From assembly GCA_946538615.1 (NCBI GenBank), contig CAMNGW010000004.1, forward strand, positions 1 through 48,368: 48,368 nucleotides of DNA, in the 5' to 3' direction. Shown piece after piece: positions 35,358-44,037 of this stretch (positions are counted from its first letter, which is position 1; the number at the start of each line of letters is the position of its first letter). A model generated the notes under the pieces. That model saw only the letters and a list, made by a program, of their open reading frames with translations. It did no database searches and had not been told where the DNA came from. This stretch comes from an uncultured Clostridia bacterium. Lineage in GTDB: Bacteria > Bacillota > Clostridia > Christensenellales > Aristaeellaceae. Position numbers and translations under genes: made by a program.

Positions 35358-36299
35358 ATGAATCACCTGTTGTATGCTCTCAATGCGACTATGCCGGTTT
35401 TCCTTCTTATGATGGCAGGTGTTGTGCTCAGAAAAACGGGTCTGCTCAGTGAAGGCTTTGTCTCAGGGGCAAACTGCTATGTATTTAAAGTGGCCCTTCC
35501 GGTGAGCCTTTTTGTCCAGCTTTCCGGTATTTCGTTCTTTGAAGTATGGGACACGGGATTTGTTTTCTTTTGTCTTGGCGCTACGCTCCTGTCAATTTTT
35601 TTGGCCTGCGGCATAGCCAGGCTCCTGGTTCCGCAGGAGGACCGCGGAGAATTCGTACAGGCTTCCTACCGGTCCTCAGCCTCGCTGCTTGGCATGGCGT
35701 TTATGGAGAACCTGTATGGGGAGGCAGCAATGGGGTCCCTGATGATCCTGGGCTCCGTACCCGTTTATAATATTGCGGCTGTGCTGATCCTGTCCCTCAT
35801 GCGCCCGGGCGGAAAACTGGGAAAAGGGGAACTCAGGCGGACCGTCCTTCAGGTGCTGACCAACCCGATTATTCTTGGGACACTTGCAGGCTTTGTGTGG
35901 TCATGTCTGCCCGTGCATATGCCGCAGATGATCCATAAGCCGCTTGCAGATATCGGGAAGACGGCGACACCGGTCGGGCTGATTGCGATGGGGGCTCAGC
36001 TGCAATGGTCGTCCGTGCATGCCAAACTGAAGGAGGCTTCGTTGGCTTCCCTGATCAAGCTGGTGGTCTTTGCTGTCCTTTTTGTGCCACTTGCTGTTGC
36101 GTGCGGGTTCCGGGAGGACAAGCTGATTGCGATTCTGGTCATGCTTGGCTCTGCCACGACGGTAGCGGGCTTTATCATGGCAAAGAACATGGGACATGAC
36201 GGCTCACTGACACAGGCGACGGTCCTGATCACTACGCTGCTGAGTGCATTTACCCTTACAGTTTATATCTTTCTGCTCAGGACATGGGGCCTGCTGTGA
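35358..36299 (+). CDS. AEC (auxin efflux carrier) family transporter
   Basis: A 313-residue membrane protein with about ten hydrophobic segments in two homologous halves. The N-terminus (MMAGVVLRKTGLLSEGFV) and the second half (NPIILGTLAGFVW and MGAQLQW) match Firmicute AEC permeases, which export or import organic acids such as malate. GGAGG precedes the ATG at the expected distance. It stands alone between divergent minus-strand genes and a GH3 gene, and its transcript probably runs through the structured region to the T-run at 36621-36627. Substrate not deducible. Confidence 0.88.
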   Translation: MNHLLYALNATMPVFLLMMAGVVLRKTGLLSEGFVSGANCYVFKVALPVSLFVQLSGISFFEVWDTGFVFFCLGATLLSIFLACGIARLLVPQEDRGEFVQASYRSSASLLGMAFMENLYGEAAMGSLMILGSVPVYNIAAVLILSLMRPGGKLGKGELRRTVLQVLTNPIILGTLAGFVWSCLPVHMPQMIHKPLADIGKTATPVGLIAMGAQLQWSSVHAKLKEASLASLIKLVVFAVLFVPLAVACGFREDKLIAILVMLGSATTVAGFIMAKNMGHDGSLTQATVLITTLLSAFTLTVYIFLLRTWGLL

Positions 36300-36331
36300 G
36301 CGGCACAGGGCAGAAAGGGACAAGCACTGAT

Positions 36332-36627
36332 GCAAAGGCGCTTTGCAGACTGCTTTGCTGTATGCTCCCGGAATCACAGGGAACGGACAGAATGACCTCA
36401 TCAGATCAGGGGAGAAGGTTGTTTCAGAGCCCTGCTGTGCAAGGCGTAAAGGAAAAGCCGCAGGAAGATGCGTCAGCTGGCGCATGGAAAAGGGACATGG
36501 GGATAAGGTCCTGTCCGGAAGGGTTTTACCGGAACGAAGCGGCCCATATACCCGGACATCAAGGGCCGTTGTGCTGGCACAAGGGAACAGAGACCCGTGA
36601 CAGGTGAATGGCCTGTGTACTTTTTTT
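36332..36627 (+). ncRNA. Candidate structured RNA / 3' UTR of the AEC gene
   Basis: Several short stems follow one another. GCAAAG/CTTTGC is at 36332-36346, CAGGG/CCCTG at 36407-36434, ATGCG/CGCAT at 36468-36485, TCCGG/CCGGA at 36514-36533 and CGGCCC/GGGCCG at 36540-36568. A terminator-like hairpin with a T7 tail ends it at 36627. No ORF is convincing. It matches no RNA class I can name, so this is a candidate only. Confidence 0.3.
36600..36627 (+). terminator. Terminator-like hairpin after the AEC gene
   Basis: ACAGG (36600-36604) pairs with CCTGT (36612-36616), followed after GTAC by seven Ts. The stem is short but the T-run is strong. Confidence 0.6.
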
Positions 36628-36667
36628 GCCAGAAACTGATCAAAAACTACAAAAAACAGGGCGTTTA

Positions 36668-36731
36668 TGATATATTGTCAGATGAAAAGACCGAACCTGT
36701 GACTGTGAGGAACACGGTGAGGTATCACCGT
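36668..36731 (+). promoter_or_regulatory. Extended -10 and leader hairpin before the GH3 gene
   Basis: TATATT (36671-36676) has TG one base upstream, forming an extended -10; no clear -35 is seen. In the leader, ACGGTGA (36714-36720) and TCACCGT (36725-36731) make a perfect 7-bp hairpin 37 bp before the start codon. It is a possible operator or mRNA structure. Confidence 0.45.
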
Positions 36732-36767
36732 TGAATGATAACGGTTCATAGAAGAGGAGGATGTAAC

Positions 36768-39176
36768 ATGCAGTATCAAGATATCATCAGTAAGATGACA
36801 CTCGCTGAGAAATGCAGCATTTTATCCGGCAAGGATGTCTGGCACACACGAAATGTGGACCATGCCGGGATCCCGTCCATTATGCTTTCAGACGGTCCCA
36901 GCGGGGTGCGCAAGCAGGAAGGTGAGGGCGATCATCTGGGTCTTAATGCCAGCATCAAGGCAACATGTTTCCCGTCTTCGGCGACGGTTGCCAACAGCTG
37001 GGACCTGGATGTGGCACAGAAAGTTGGCGAAGCACTTGGACGGGAGGCGGCTGCCGCTGAGGTCGGCGTCCTGCTTGGTCCGGGTCTGAATGTCAAACGC
37101 AGCCCGCTGTGCGGACGCAATTTTGAATATTTCTCGGAAGATCCCTATCTCTCCGGAAAAATGGCTGCCGCCTGCATCAGGGGAATCCAGTCGCAGGGCA
37201 TCAGCGCGTGCCCCAAGCATTTCGCCGCCAACGCACAGGAAATGCACCGCATGGCGAATGACTCCGAGGTCGATGAGCGGGCGCTGCGTGAGCTTTATCT
37301 GACAAACTTTGAGATTGCCATCAAGGAAGGCAAGCCCAAGACCCTTATGACAAGCTATAACCTTGTCAATGGCACCTATGCCAATGAGAATAAGCATCTT
37401 CTTTCGGATATCCTCCGCGGTGAATGGGGATACGAAGGCGTTGTTGTCACCGACTGGGGCGGATGCAATGATTTTATCGCGGGCCTTGAGGCAGGTTCGA
37501 ACCTTGAAATGCCTGGCACAGGCGATGACAGTCCCACCCAGCTCTATCTGGCGGTAAAAGAGGGCAGGATTTCCGAAGAGGTCGTGGACCAGCGCGTGGA
37601 TGAGCTCCTTGGCCTGATCTTCAGCGTCTGCAATGCAGAGAAGGTAAAGGCGGACCTGGAAGCACAGAACCAGATTGCCCTTGAAGCGGCTTTAAAGTCC
37701 ATTGTCCTCCTCAAAAATGAAGACAGCATTCTTCCTCTCAAAAAGGATGCCAGAATTGCCCTGATTGGTGATTTTGCCGAAATCCCGCGCTACCAGGGCG
37801 CAGGCTCGAGTCTTGTCAATTCATATAAAATTGCTGTCACGAGCCGTATGATCCAGTCTTTCTTCCCCAATGCGGAGAATTTCATGCCAGGCTTCACACG
37901 TGAAGACAAGCTGGACGAAGCCCTTGAGGCTGCCGCGGTGAAGATTGCACAGGATGCAGAGATCGCCCTGGTGTACCTTGGCCTCCCGGAAGTCTTTGAA
38001 TCGGAAGGCCTTGACCGCTCCCACATACGGATCCCGGACAATCAGATCAGGCTGCTGAAAGCTGTCCATGCGGTCAATCCCAATACAGTTGTTGTTTTTT
38101 CAGGCGGCAGCTGTGTGGAAATGCCCTGGCTCCCGGATTGCAAAGCGCTGGTATGGGCAGGTCTTGGCGGACAGGCAGGTGCAGAGGCTGTGCTCAATGT
38201 ATTGAGCGGCGCTGTCAATCCAGGCGGCAAGCTTGCTGAGACCTTTCCGGTTGCCTATGAGGACCTTCCTGTGAGCAAGTATTATCCAGGTGCTGAGCGC
38301 ACGAGTGAATACAGGGAATCCCTTTTTGTGGGGTACCGCTATACTGAGACTTCGGACTGCCCTGTGACGTTCCCCTTCGGCTTTGGTCTGAGCTATACAA
38401 CCTTCTCCTATGCCAACCTTCAGGCAACCGAGCAGGGCGTATGCTTTGAAATCACCAACACGGGCTCTGTGGCGGGAGACGAGGTGGCACAGGTCTATGT
38501 GGCCAAACCCGACTCCGGCGTGCTCCGCCCCGCGCGTGAGCTCAAGGGCTTTGCAAGGGTAAGTCTGCAGCCCGGTGAGACAAAGAAAGTTGAGATCGCG
38601 CTGGATGACAAAGCGTTCCGCTATTTCAATGTAGGGACGAATGCATGGGAAATCGAAGACGGCAGCTATGATATCGAGGTCGGTGCGAGCGTCAGGGACA
38701 TCCGCCTCAAGGCTGAAGTGACTGTCAGCGGCACCGGCGCTGAGATCCCTGAGTCAGCAAAAGCAGGCTTCATCCGGACAGAAAGCCTCATGTCCTTGCC
38801 GGATGATAAGTATGCCGCGCTCCTGGGCCGTGAGATCCCGCCGCGTCTGTACAACCGTGAAGAGCTTGAAATGAACGATCCTGTCGATCAGCTTTACCGT
38901 GCCAAGAACCCGGTGGCAAGGCTGGCGTTCAAGATTCTCGACGGTCAGCGCAAAAAGAGCCTGGCGGCAGGCAAGCCTGATCTCAATATTCTGTTTATTT
39001 TCAATGAACCGTTCCGTGCCATGGGCAAGATGATGGGCGGTATGCTGACACAGGATATGTGCCAGGCGATACGTTTTATGTGCAACGGGCACTGGCACCG
39101 CGGTCTGGGCCGGCTGATCAAGGCAGCTTGCACCCGCAAAAAACTCAGCAAGATGGAAGCAAAAGACACCAAATAA
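36768..39176 (+). CDS. Glycoside hydrolase family 3 beta-glycosidase
   Basis: The 802-residue enzyme shows the GH3 N-terminal barrel with LSDGPSGVR, NFEYFSEDP, CPKHFAAN and the nucleophile Asp229 in VVTDWGG. An alpha/beta sandwich domain follows (IVLLKNEDSILPL; VFSGGSCVEMPW), then a fibronectin-III-like domain (DEVAQVYV; LKGFARVSLQPGETKKVEI). GH3 enzymes retain configuration and release terminal beta-linked glucose, xylose or GlcNAc; this subgroup is usually beta-glucosidase. There is no signal peptide, so it acts on imported oligosaccharides. About 110 extra C-terminal residues (from about 690) include a partly hydrophobic stretch ending in a Lys-rich tail, beyond the normal family end. GAGGAGG precedes the ATG by a normal distance. 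Confidence 0.94.
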   Translation: MQYQDIISKMTLAEKCSILSGKDVWHTRNVDHAGIPSIMLSDGPSGVRKQEGEGDHLGLNASIKATCFPSSATVANSWDLDVAQKVGEALGREAAAAEVGVLLGPGLNVKRSPLCGRNFEYFSEDPYLSGKMAAACIRGIQSQGISACPKHFAANAQEMHRMANDSEVDERALRELYLTNFEIAIKEGKPKTLMTSYNLVNGTYANENKHLLSDILRGEWGYEGVVVTDWGGCNDFIAGLEAGSNLEMPGTGDDSPTQLYLAVKEGRISEEVVDQRVDELLGLIFSVCNAEKVKADLEAQNQIALEAALKSIVLLKNEDSILPLKKDARIALIGDFAEIPRYQGAGSSLVNSYKIAVTSRMIQSFFPNAENFMPGFTREDKLDEALEAAAVKIAQDAEIALVYLGLPEVFESEGLDRSHIRIPDNQIRLLKAVHAVNPNTVVVFSGGSCVEMPWLPDCKALVWAGLGGQAGAEAVLNVLSGAVNPGGKLAETFPVAYEDLPVSKYYPGAERTSEYRESLFVGYRYTETSDCPVTFPFGFGLSYTTFSYANLQATEQGVCFEITNTGSVAGDEVAQVYVAKPDSGVLRPARELKGFARVSLQPGETKKVEIALDDKAFRYFNVGTNAWEIEDGSYDIEVGASVRDIRLKAEVTVSGTGAEIPESAKAGFIRTESLMSLPDDKYAALLGREIPPRLYNREELEMNDPVDQLYRAKNPVARLAFKILDGQRKKSLAAGKPDLNILFIFNEPFRAMGKMMGGMLTQDMCQAIRFMCNGHWHRGLGRLIKAACTRKKLSKMEAKDTK

Positions 39177-39190
39177 AAAGAAACGGAATC

Positions 39191-39220
39191 ATGAAAAGCG
39201 CGGTTCGCCGCGCTTTTCAT
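39191..39220 (+). terminator. Terminator after the GH3 gene
   Basis: A perfect 13-bp stem, 39191-39203 with 39208-39220, surrounds a TTCG tetraloop and contains an internal TTTT on the 3' arm followed by TTTG. It lies 14 bp after the stop codon. Confidence 0.8.
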
Positions 39221-39248
39221 TTGACTTCTTGGAGAAGGCGTGTACAAT
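39221..39248 (+). promoter_or_regulatory. Promoter for the C39-like peptidase gene
   Basis: TTGACT (39221-39226) and TACAAT (39243-39248) are 16 nt apart, directly after the GH3 terminator and 31 bp before the start codon. Confidence 0.65.
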
Positions 39249-39279
39249 TTCCGTATATTGATTTTCCGGGGTGATTCTC

Positions 39280-40770
39280 TTGCAACCTTTGAAAACGGCT
39301 GCGTTTATGCTCCTTCTCCTCCTGATTGTTCCCTGTCTGGGCCTGGCAGAGCCTGAAATGGTGTGTGATCAGACTGTCTGTGCCACTGGAGGGGTTGTGG
39401 ACCTGCACATCAGCGGTGCAGACAATGCGACTTGCACCTACTCTGTTTATGCAGATGGAGAACTGATTTTCACAGGTGAGCCCGATACTCATCTCAGCGC
39501 CAGTTACCGCCCCAGGAAACCGGGCGCTTATACCATTCAGGCCGCATTGCAGTTTCCGGACGGGACAGAAAAGAAGCTCTTCGTGTCCTTTACCGTAACC
39601 GGGGAAGAGACAGACAGCGCAAGTGTCATATACAGCCAGAGGGACGGCTGGTGGAAAGACAAGTCCTACCGGGACAGCGATCTGGATAAATCGGGCTGCG
39701 CCATATTCACACTGAGCCATGCGCTCTATCGCATGGGACTTATGGATGAGAGTACGTTTCCGGCGCAGCTGGGCAAAACGTATGCGTCATGCCTTATTAC
39801 AGGGGGCACCAGTGTGGTACGCCTGATTAACCAGGCGGCTGAAGATTTTGGCTTCCAGACCAGATCGGACCTGATTGAGAGCAAAAACGAGATCAAAAGA
39901 CAGTTTCAGGACGGCGCGATGTTCAGCTTTGCTATTGTCTTTGGGCATATTGCCCTGGCAACAGACCTGACAAGCGACGGCAAGAAAGTGGAGGTTGTGG
40001 ACTCTGCGCCGGGTGTAACCTTTGAGCGGATCAAAGGGTCCATGTATATCAGGGACGGCTCGGGAAAATATGAAAAAATAACGGACCCGGGCCAGATCCC
40101 CGGTATCCGCTATTACTTTGAAACGGCTCAGTTTGGCGGTGCATCCTATTTTCTGGACTTCAGCTATGTGGCCGGCAGGGGCGTCCGCCTGATCAAGCCC
40201 TACCAGGTGATCTGGCACGAAGACGGCACGGATGTCCCGGTGGAACTGCTGAAATTTGGCACCATGTTCTGTGAAGTGACAAAAACGGGTAAAAAGACGC
40301 ATGTCGTACCCACCGCAGATATCCAATGGAGGGCCAGGACACAGGAAAAGACAGCAGCTCTGATCACAGGGACAAAAGCGGTTCCTCTCAAGGATGCCGG
40401 GGGTAACAAGCTGAAAACGGTCCCCGGAAGGACTGTCCTGCCCGTCCTTGAGATCGGAGAAAAACAGCTGAAGGTCCGCTATGACACGGTCACAGGGTAT
40501 ATTGACAGTAAGGGCACAGAACTGATCCCCCTGTCATTCCTTCAGGTGAAAACAGGTTTTCTGAGCCTCAATGGCTCTGTAAGCGGAAGAGCCAAGATCA
40601 AGGTGCGTCAGACGCCGGGCGGGAAACTTCTTGATGAGTACCCTACCGGAACAGAAATTGCCATTTTCGGAGAAAAAGACGATGCCTACGAGATCGAGGC
40701 TGAGGGAAGACGCGGTTTTGTACAGAAGGATTATGTGACTTTTGAGGAACAGGAAGAGCAGATGGATTAA
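39280..40770 (+). CDS. Secreted C39-like cysteine peptidase with SH3-like repeats
   Basis: The 496-residue product has a signal peptide (MQPLKTAAFMLLLLLIVPCL) and a beta domain at about 25-105. A papain-like C39-type catalytic domain follows (about 110-260): YSQRDGWW (oxyanion Gln), DKSGCAIFTLSHAL (Cys), FGHIALAT (His) and VEVVDSAPG (Asp). A middle region and two SH3b-like repeats (about 365-410 and 425-490, the latter with KIKVRQTPGGKLLDEYPTG) complete it; SH3b domains bind the cell wall. It probably cleaves wall-linked or exported peptides outside the cell. TTG at 39280 is preferred because GGGGTGA ends 5 nt before it; a GTG at 39271 would have no ribosome site. It has its own promoter and terminator. 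Confidence 0.8.
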   Translation: MQPLKTAAFMLLLLLIVPCLGLAEPEMVCDQTVCATGGVVDLHISGADNATCTYSVYADGELIFTGEPDTHLSASYRPRKPGAYTIQAALQFPDGTEKKLFVSFTVTGEETDSASVIYSQRDGWWKDKSYRDSDLDKSGCAIFTLSHALYRMGLMDESTFPAQLGKTYASCLITGGTSVVRLINQAAEDFGFQTRSDLIESKNEIKRQFQDGAMFSFAIVFGHIALATDLTSDGKKVEVVDSAPGVTFERIKGSMYIRDGSGKYEKITDPGQIPGIRYYFETAQFGGASYFLDFSYVAGRGVRLIKPYQVIWHEDGTDVPVELLKFGTMFCEVTKTGKKTHVVPTADIQWRARTQEKTAALITGTKAVPLKDAGGNKLKTVPGRTVLPVLEIGEKQLKVRYDTVTGYIDSKGTELIPLSFLQVKTGFLSLNGSVSGRAKIKVRQTPGGKLLDEYPTGTEIAIFGEKDDAYEIEAEGRRGFVQKDYVTFEEQEEQMD

Positions 40771-40773
40771 CAG

Positions 40774-40802
40774 AAAGCAGGAGCTTTGACGGCTCCTGCT
40801 TT
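40774..40802. terminator. Bidirectional terminator between convergent genes
   Basis: AAAGCAGGAGC (40774-40784) and GCTCCTGCTTT (40792-40802) form an 11-bp stem with A/T-rich ends on both strands. It lies immediately between the C39-like gene and the convergent minus-strand gene. Confidence 0.85.
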
Positions 40803-41699
40803 TCATTTGCTCTCAGATATCCTGAATCCGAATTTTTCCCAGCGCCTGCGCAGCTCTGCCCAGACCCTGGGGTGCAGGGAACAGGCACCTGTGCCCGGCA
40901 GCGGCCAGCTGATGAGTTTCAGGAACCGGATTTCTGCACAGGGAAGTTCCGTCTCAGGATACAGGGTCACAGGACCGTCATGGCGGACTCGTATAACGGG
41001 CGGGTAGCGGCGCATGATCTGGAGACGAGCATAACTGTGCAGGTCTTTATCTGTTAGAAAATCCGGGACCTGACGGACCTCAGGGCCTGAGATAATGTAG
41101 TAGGTATAGCTGCCGGTGATGTCACGGGCGGAGCCGAGCAGATAATCGTGCCAGGAAGGACGTTTTTCATCAAACATCCATATGCCGCCGGAGGTGAGGT
41201 TCAGGTACTCCATGGCAAAGACAGGGGAGCGGACAGGGACCGAACGTTCAAAGAGGAGGGCAAGAAAGTCGGTTCTGGGATCAGGCAGATCGAAGGCGAG
41301 CTCCCAGGACGCTGCAGATTCATCCTTCTCAGATACCTTCTCTGAGAAAGCACAAAGGCCCGAGTACAGCTCACCGGTGCCGTTGCGCTCAAGCATCAGT
41401 TCCCCGCAGGTGAAGGAAGCCGGAGGGGCACTTGCCCAACCTTTTTTTGTCTGGAGGATGCAGCCGTTTTCTCTCAGGATCCGGAAAAGCGGTTCCGGAT
41501 CGGGAACAGGAACATCCGGAAGGAAGGCATGGAGCTTTCCGGCTATGAGATCGGCCCACTGTTGCGAAGGTATTCCCGCATGCACAAGCGAAGGGATCCA
41601 GGCCCCGGTAAAAGTCACAAGAAACCGGTGAAGGAAGGAATGATCCGACTCCTGCTTGCCCTGTACAAGTCCCATATTTTCAGCCATTGGTATCAGCAT
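40803..41699 (-). CDS. Protein of unknown function, 298 residues
   Basis: I do not recognise this protein. It is soluble, without signal peptide or membrane segments. It starts MLIPMAENMGLVQGKQESDH and has one likely helical N-terminal domain (about 20-90) with many aromatic residues. The rest is mixed alpha/beta, including SWHDYLLGSARDITGSYTYY and LHSYARLQIMRRYPPVIRV. GATGAGGT lies 7 nt before the ATG. It follows the CoiA-like gene on the same strand, so the two probably formed an operon. The gene itself is intact while its neighbour is frameshifted. Confidence 0.7.
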   Translation of the reverse strand: MLIPMAENMGLVQGKQESDHSFLHRFLVTFTGAWIPSLVHAGIPSQQWADLIAGKLHAFLPDVPVPDPEPLFRILRENGCILQTKKGWASAPPASFTCGELMLERNGTGELYSGLCAFSEKVSEKDESAASWELAFDLPDPRTDFLALLFERSVPVRSPVFAMEYLNLTSGGIWMFDEKRPSWHDYLLGSARDITGSYTYYIISGPEVRQVPDFLTDKDLHSYARLQIMRRYPPVIRVRHDGPVTLYPETELPCAEIRFLKLISWPLPGTGACSLHPRVWAELRRRWEKFGFRISESK

Positions 41700-41957
41700 A
41701 CATTGTACCTCATCTGAGCATCAGCGTTTTTTCAGCTCCTTCAGGATTCGTGCATAACGGGAGCTTATGCCCTGAAAGGGGTTTTTGCAGATTCTGTGGG
41801 GATCCGCACGCACCGGAGCATGGGAGGGAAGCCCCATGAAGGTCCGCCGGGACCAGTTCGGGCGGGTCCGCAGTGCCTTTCAGTCCGGGCCATGATGTGC
41901 CCAGGGGGAATGAAGTGAGCTCCGGGCTCCATTACTGTATTTTCCGGCACGGGAAAA

Positions 41958-43548
41958 TTATCTGAAAAAGCTTTCCTGTATATAGACATGCGATTTTTCC
42001 TGGGCAGGGAATGCGGTCTGCTCCCTGTCATCCGGATCGTTCCCTTCCTCCGGGAAAAAGGCATCGTATTCTTCAAGCCCGGATACCATCTCATGTGCAC
42101 CGGGACCGTCGGCAAAGAAATCCAGGAGAAAGGTATGGCTTTCATTTTCATCCGGCTTTTTTCCCGGAGCATTTTTGCCCATTCTTTTTTTCTTGTCCGC
42201 TTCTTTGTGTCCTTTCTGCTTTCCTGTCCGTTTTGCATGGTCCTGCAGGAAAGAAAAAACACGGACAGCTTCGGTGCCCTGACGGATCACGAGCTTTGTC
42301 CCGGGGACAATGCCGCAGACCGTTACCTCTTCGCTGCAGGGAATACGCCATACTGCCCTGAGCCCGGCAGCATCAAACAGCTCAATGCTGCCTGAGGCAT
42401 CTGAGCAGACTTTGAGCAACCCGCCGTCAGGAGGGACCGGATTTGAGGCATCCGGATCGTATTTTTTGCCGTTCATGTTCATGATGGACAGTCTCTGGGC
42501 TTCCGGTAAGTGTGTATTCTCAATGGGGAGAAAGGATTCTGATGCTGCTCCCGTAAGATGTATGCCAGCCAGCTTTTTCTTGCGGGTTATGATGGCAAGA
42601 CCGGTGCTGCCGGAAATAGGTACACAGACAGAGCCAGCTTTGGGAGGGTCAAAAGCAATGCTTTTGACATGATCAAGTGAGAAAAACAAGGTGGAACTGC
42701 CAGGAAAAATGGTGTCCCCGGATATGGTGGGCGGCCAGAGAAGGTTCCAGGAGGGAGCGGGGACCGGAACACTGTCAAGGAGGCTGAGAGAAAAAGTTTC
42801 TCTGAAGAATGACTTTGCACTTTCTGTACAGGCTCTGACTGTAAGCTGATAAAGCGTCCATCCATGCTGATTTTTTGTGATTTTCTCTTTTTCTGTGCCT
42901 TCGGGAACTTTCAGATGGGGGAGATGCGTGAGCACGTAAAAAATTGCCGGGGCGAATGTCATCTCCGGATGGGTGAAGGAGCCCGCTGTCCGCATCAAAC
43001 AGAAGGGCGTCCCTGGAAAAATCAGGCTGACATTGCCACTGAGGAGGACAGGCATGTGCAGGGAGGGCATAGATTCTGGCACGGGCAAAGTCCTCAGGAA
43101 GCGGGAGCCATATGGTTTTCTCCGGAGCAAAGGGTTCCTCTGAGAGATTGTACCGTTCGAAAGCGCCTTTATGGTCCGCTATGCGGAACTGCAGACGAAG
43201 AGAGAGCGCCTGCAGAAAGGCCTGTTCACTGAGCGGAGGCAGTCCGATTTCCATGCGGAAATTTTTCTTGCCTTTGCTGAGCCGACAGGTCAAATGGGAA
43301 TATCCCTCCGTTGAAGGGAGACTGGTGTTCAGGTGGGATTCACACAGAGCATCTGCGGAGGAGTCCTCATGCTGAAAATAAGCCGGGGCTGTATTCGAGG
43401 CAGGGACCCAGGTGAGGACATGGCCGCAGATTCCGCAGCGGAACATGCCCTGTATGGATCCATTTCTGCAGAACTGCTCCGTATCGACGGCACTTGTTTT
43501 TTGCCAGGGTTGAGAGCTTTCTTTACGCCACCAAGCCTTTGTCAGCAC
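41958..43548 (-). pseudogene. CoiA-like zinc-finger protein of unknown function, frameshifted
   Basis: Two overlapping frames join into one protein of about 529 residues if one T is removed from the T6 run (A6 at 42938-42943 on the plus strand). The upstream frame (GTG at 43548 behind AAGGAGG, 8-nt spacing) carries FRCGICGHVLTW, then a His in AYFQHED and a Cys in ALCESH. That is the C-x2-C...H...C layout of the CoiA N-terminus. After the join, YVLTHLPHLKVPEGTEKEK leads into a beta-rich body, a Lys-rich linker and an acidic tail ending at TAA (41958-41960). Beyond that stop, protein-like fragments in other frames end with RYARILKELKKR at TGA (41721-41723), only 21 bp before the next start. The original gene may therefore have been longer and broken more than once. 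Sequencing error, slippage or true decay are all possible. Confidence 0.6.
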
Positions 43549-43690
43549 CGCAAATGCCTCCTTGAGAAGTAAGCTGCCTGATCTGTATTCTGTGCCGCTT
43601 CATGCCAATAAGGTTATTCAGATTTCATATTCCTGTCAATATTGTATTTGGCATGCCGTCTTAAACGCAGTATGGGTCAGTAAAATAAAA
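43549..43690. other. Intergenic region between operons
   Basis: It contains the ribosome site of the CoiA-like gene (AAGGAGG) and A/T-rich sequence that could hold its promoter; no clear -35/-10 pair stands out and no gene is present. Confidence 0.4.
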
Positions 43691-43718
43691 GGCTGCCTTA
43701 CATCTCGTGAAGGCAGCC
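43691..43718 (-). terminator. Terminator of the mgl operon
   Basis: GGCTGCCTT (43691-43699) pairs with AAGGCAGCC (43710-43718) around a 10-nt loop. The minus strand continues TTTTATTTTA, a good U-tract. Confidence 0.85.
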
Positions 43719-43776
43719 AGGTGTACATGGTTCATTTTCCGGAAAGGCAGGGTGAGCTATCCGTAAAAAGGTCTGG

Positions 43777-44037
43777 TCAGGGATGGATGGAAAAGATGCC
43801 GGCTGCTTCCAGAATAATGAGAAGCACGACGAGGACAAGCAAGCCTGAGACTATGCCTATGATCACGTTCAGCTGTTTGACAGTCAGATTGATGTGATCA
43901 TACCATTCTTCCTTTTTACGCTGGACAGCCTGTGAGAACGGTTTTCCCTCCAGCGCGCGTTCCCGGGCTTCCAGTTCTTTTTCTTTTTCCAGGACCCGCT
44001 TTTCCCGGGCCTGAAGATCGCTTTCCCGCTTGTCCAT
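43777..44037 (-). CDS. Small coiled-coil single-pass membrane protein in the mgl operon
   Basis: This 86-residue protein has a highly charged coiled coil (about 1-48, e.g. DLQAREKRVLEKEKELEARE). A single TM helix follows (about 56-80, IIGIVSGLLVLVVLLIILEA) with a short tail. Its ATG overlaps the mglC stop by one base (TAATG), so it is translationally coupled to the permease and is the last gene before the operon terminator. I do not know a family. Coupling suggests a role with the transporter (stability, localisation or regulation), which is inference. Confidence 0.75.
   Translation of the reverse strand: MDKRESDLQAREKRVLEKEKELEARERALEGKPFSQAVQRKKEEWYDHINLTVKQLNVIIGIVSGLLVLVVLLIILEAAGIFSIHP

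Noticed and set aside
36501..36545. GTCCGGAAGG...GAAGCGGCC resembling the SRP RNA core
   Set aside because: The order and spacing of the conserved SRP motif are wrong, and the flanking helices do not match.
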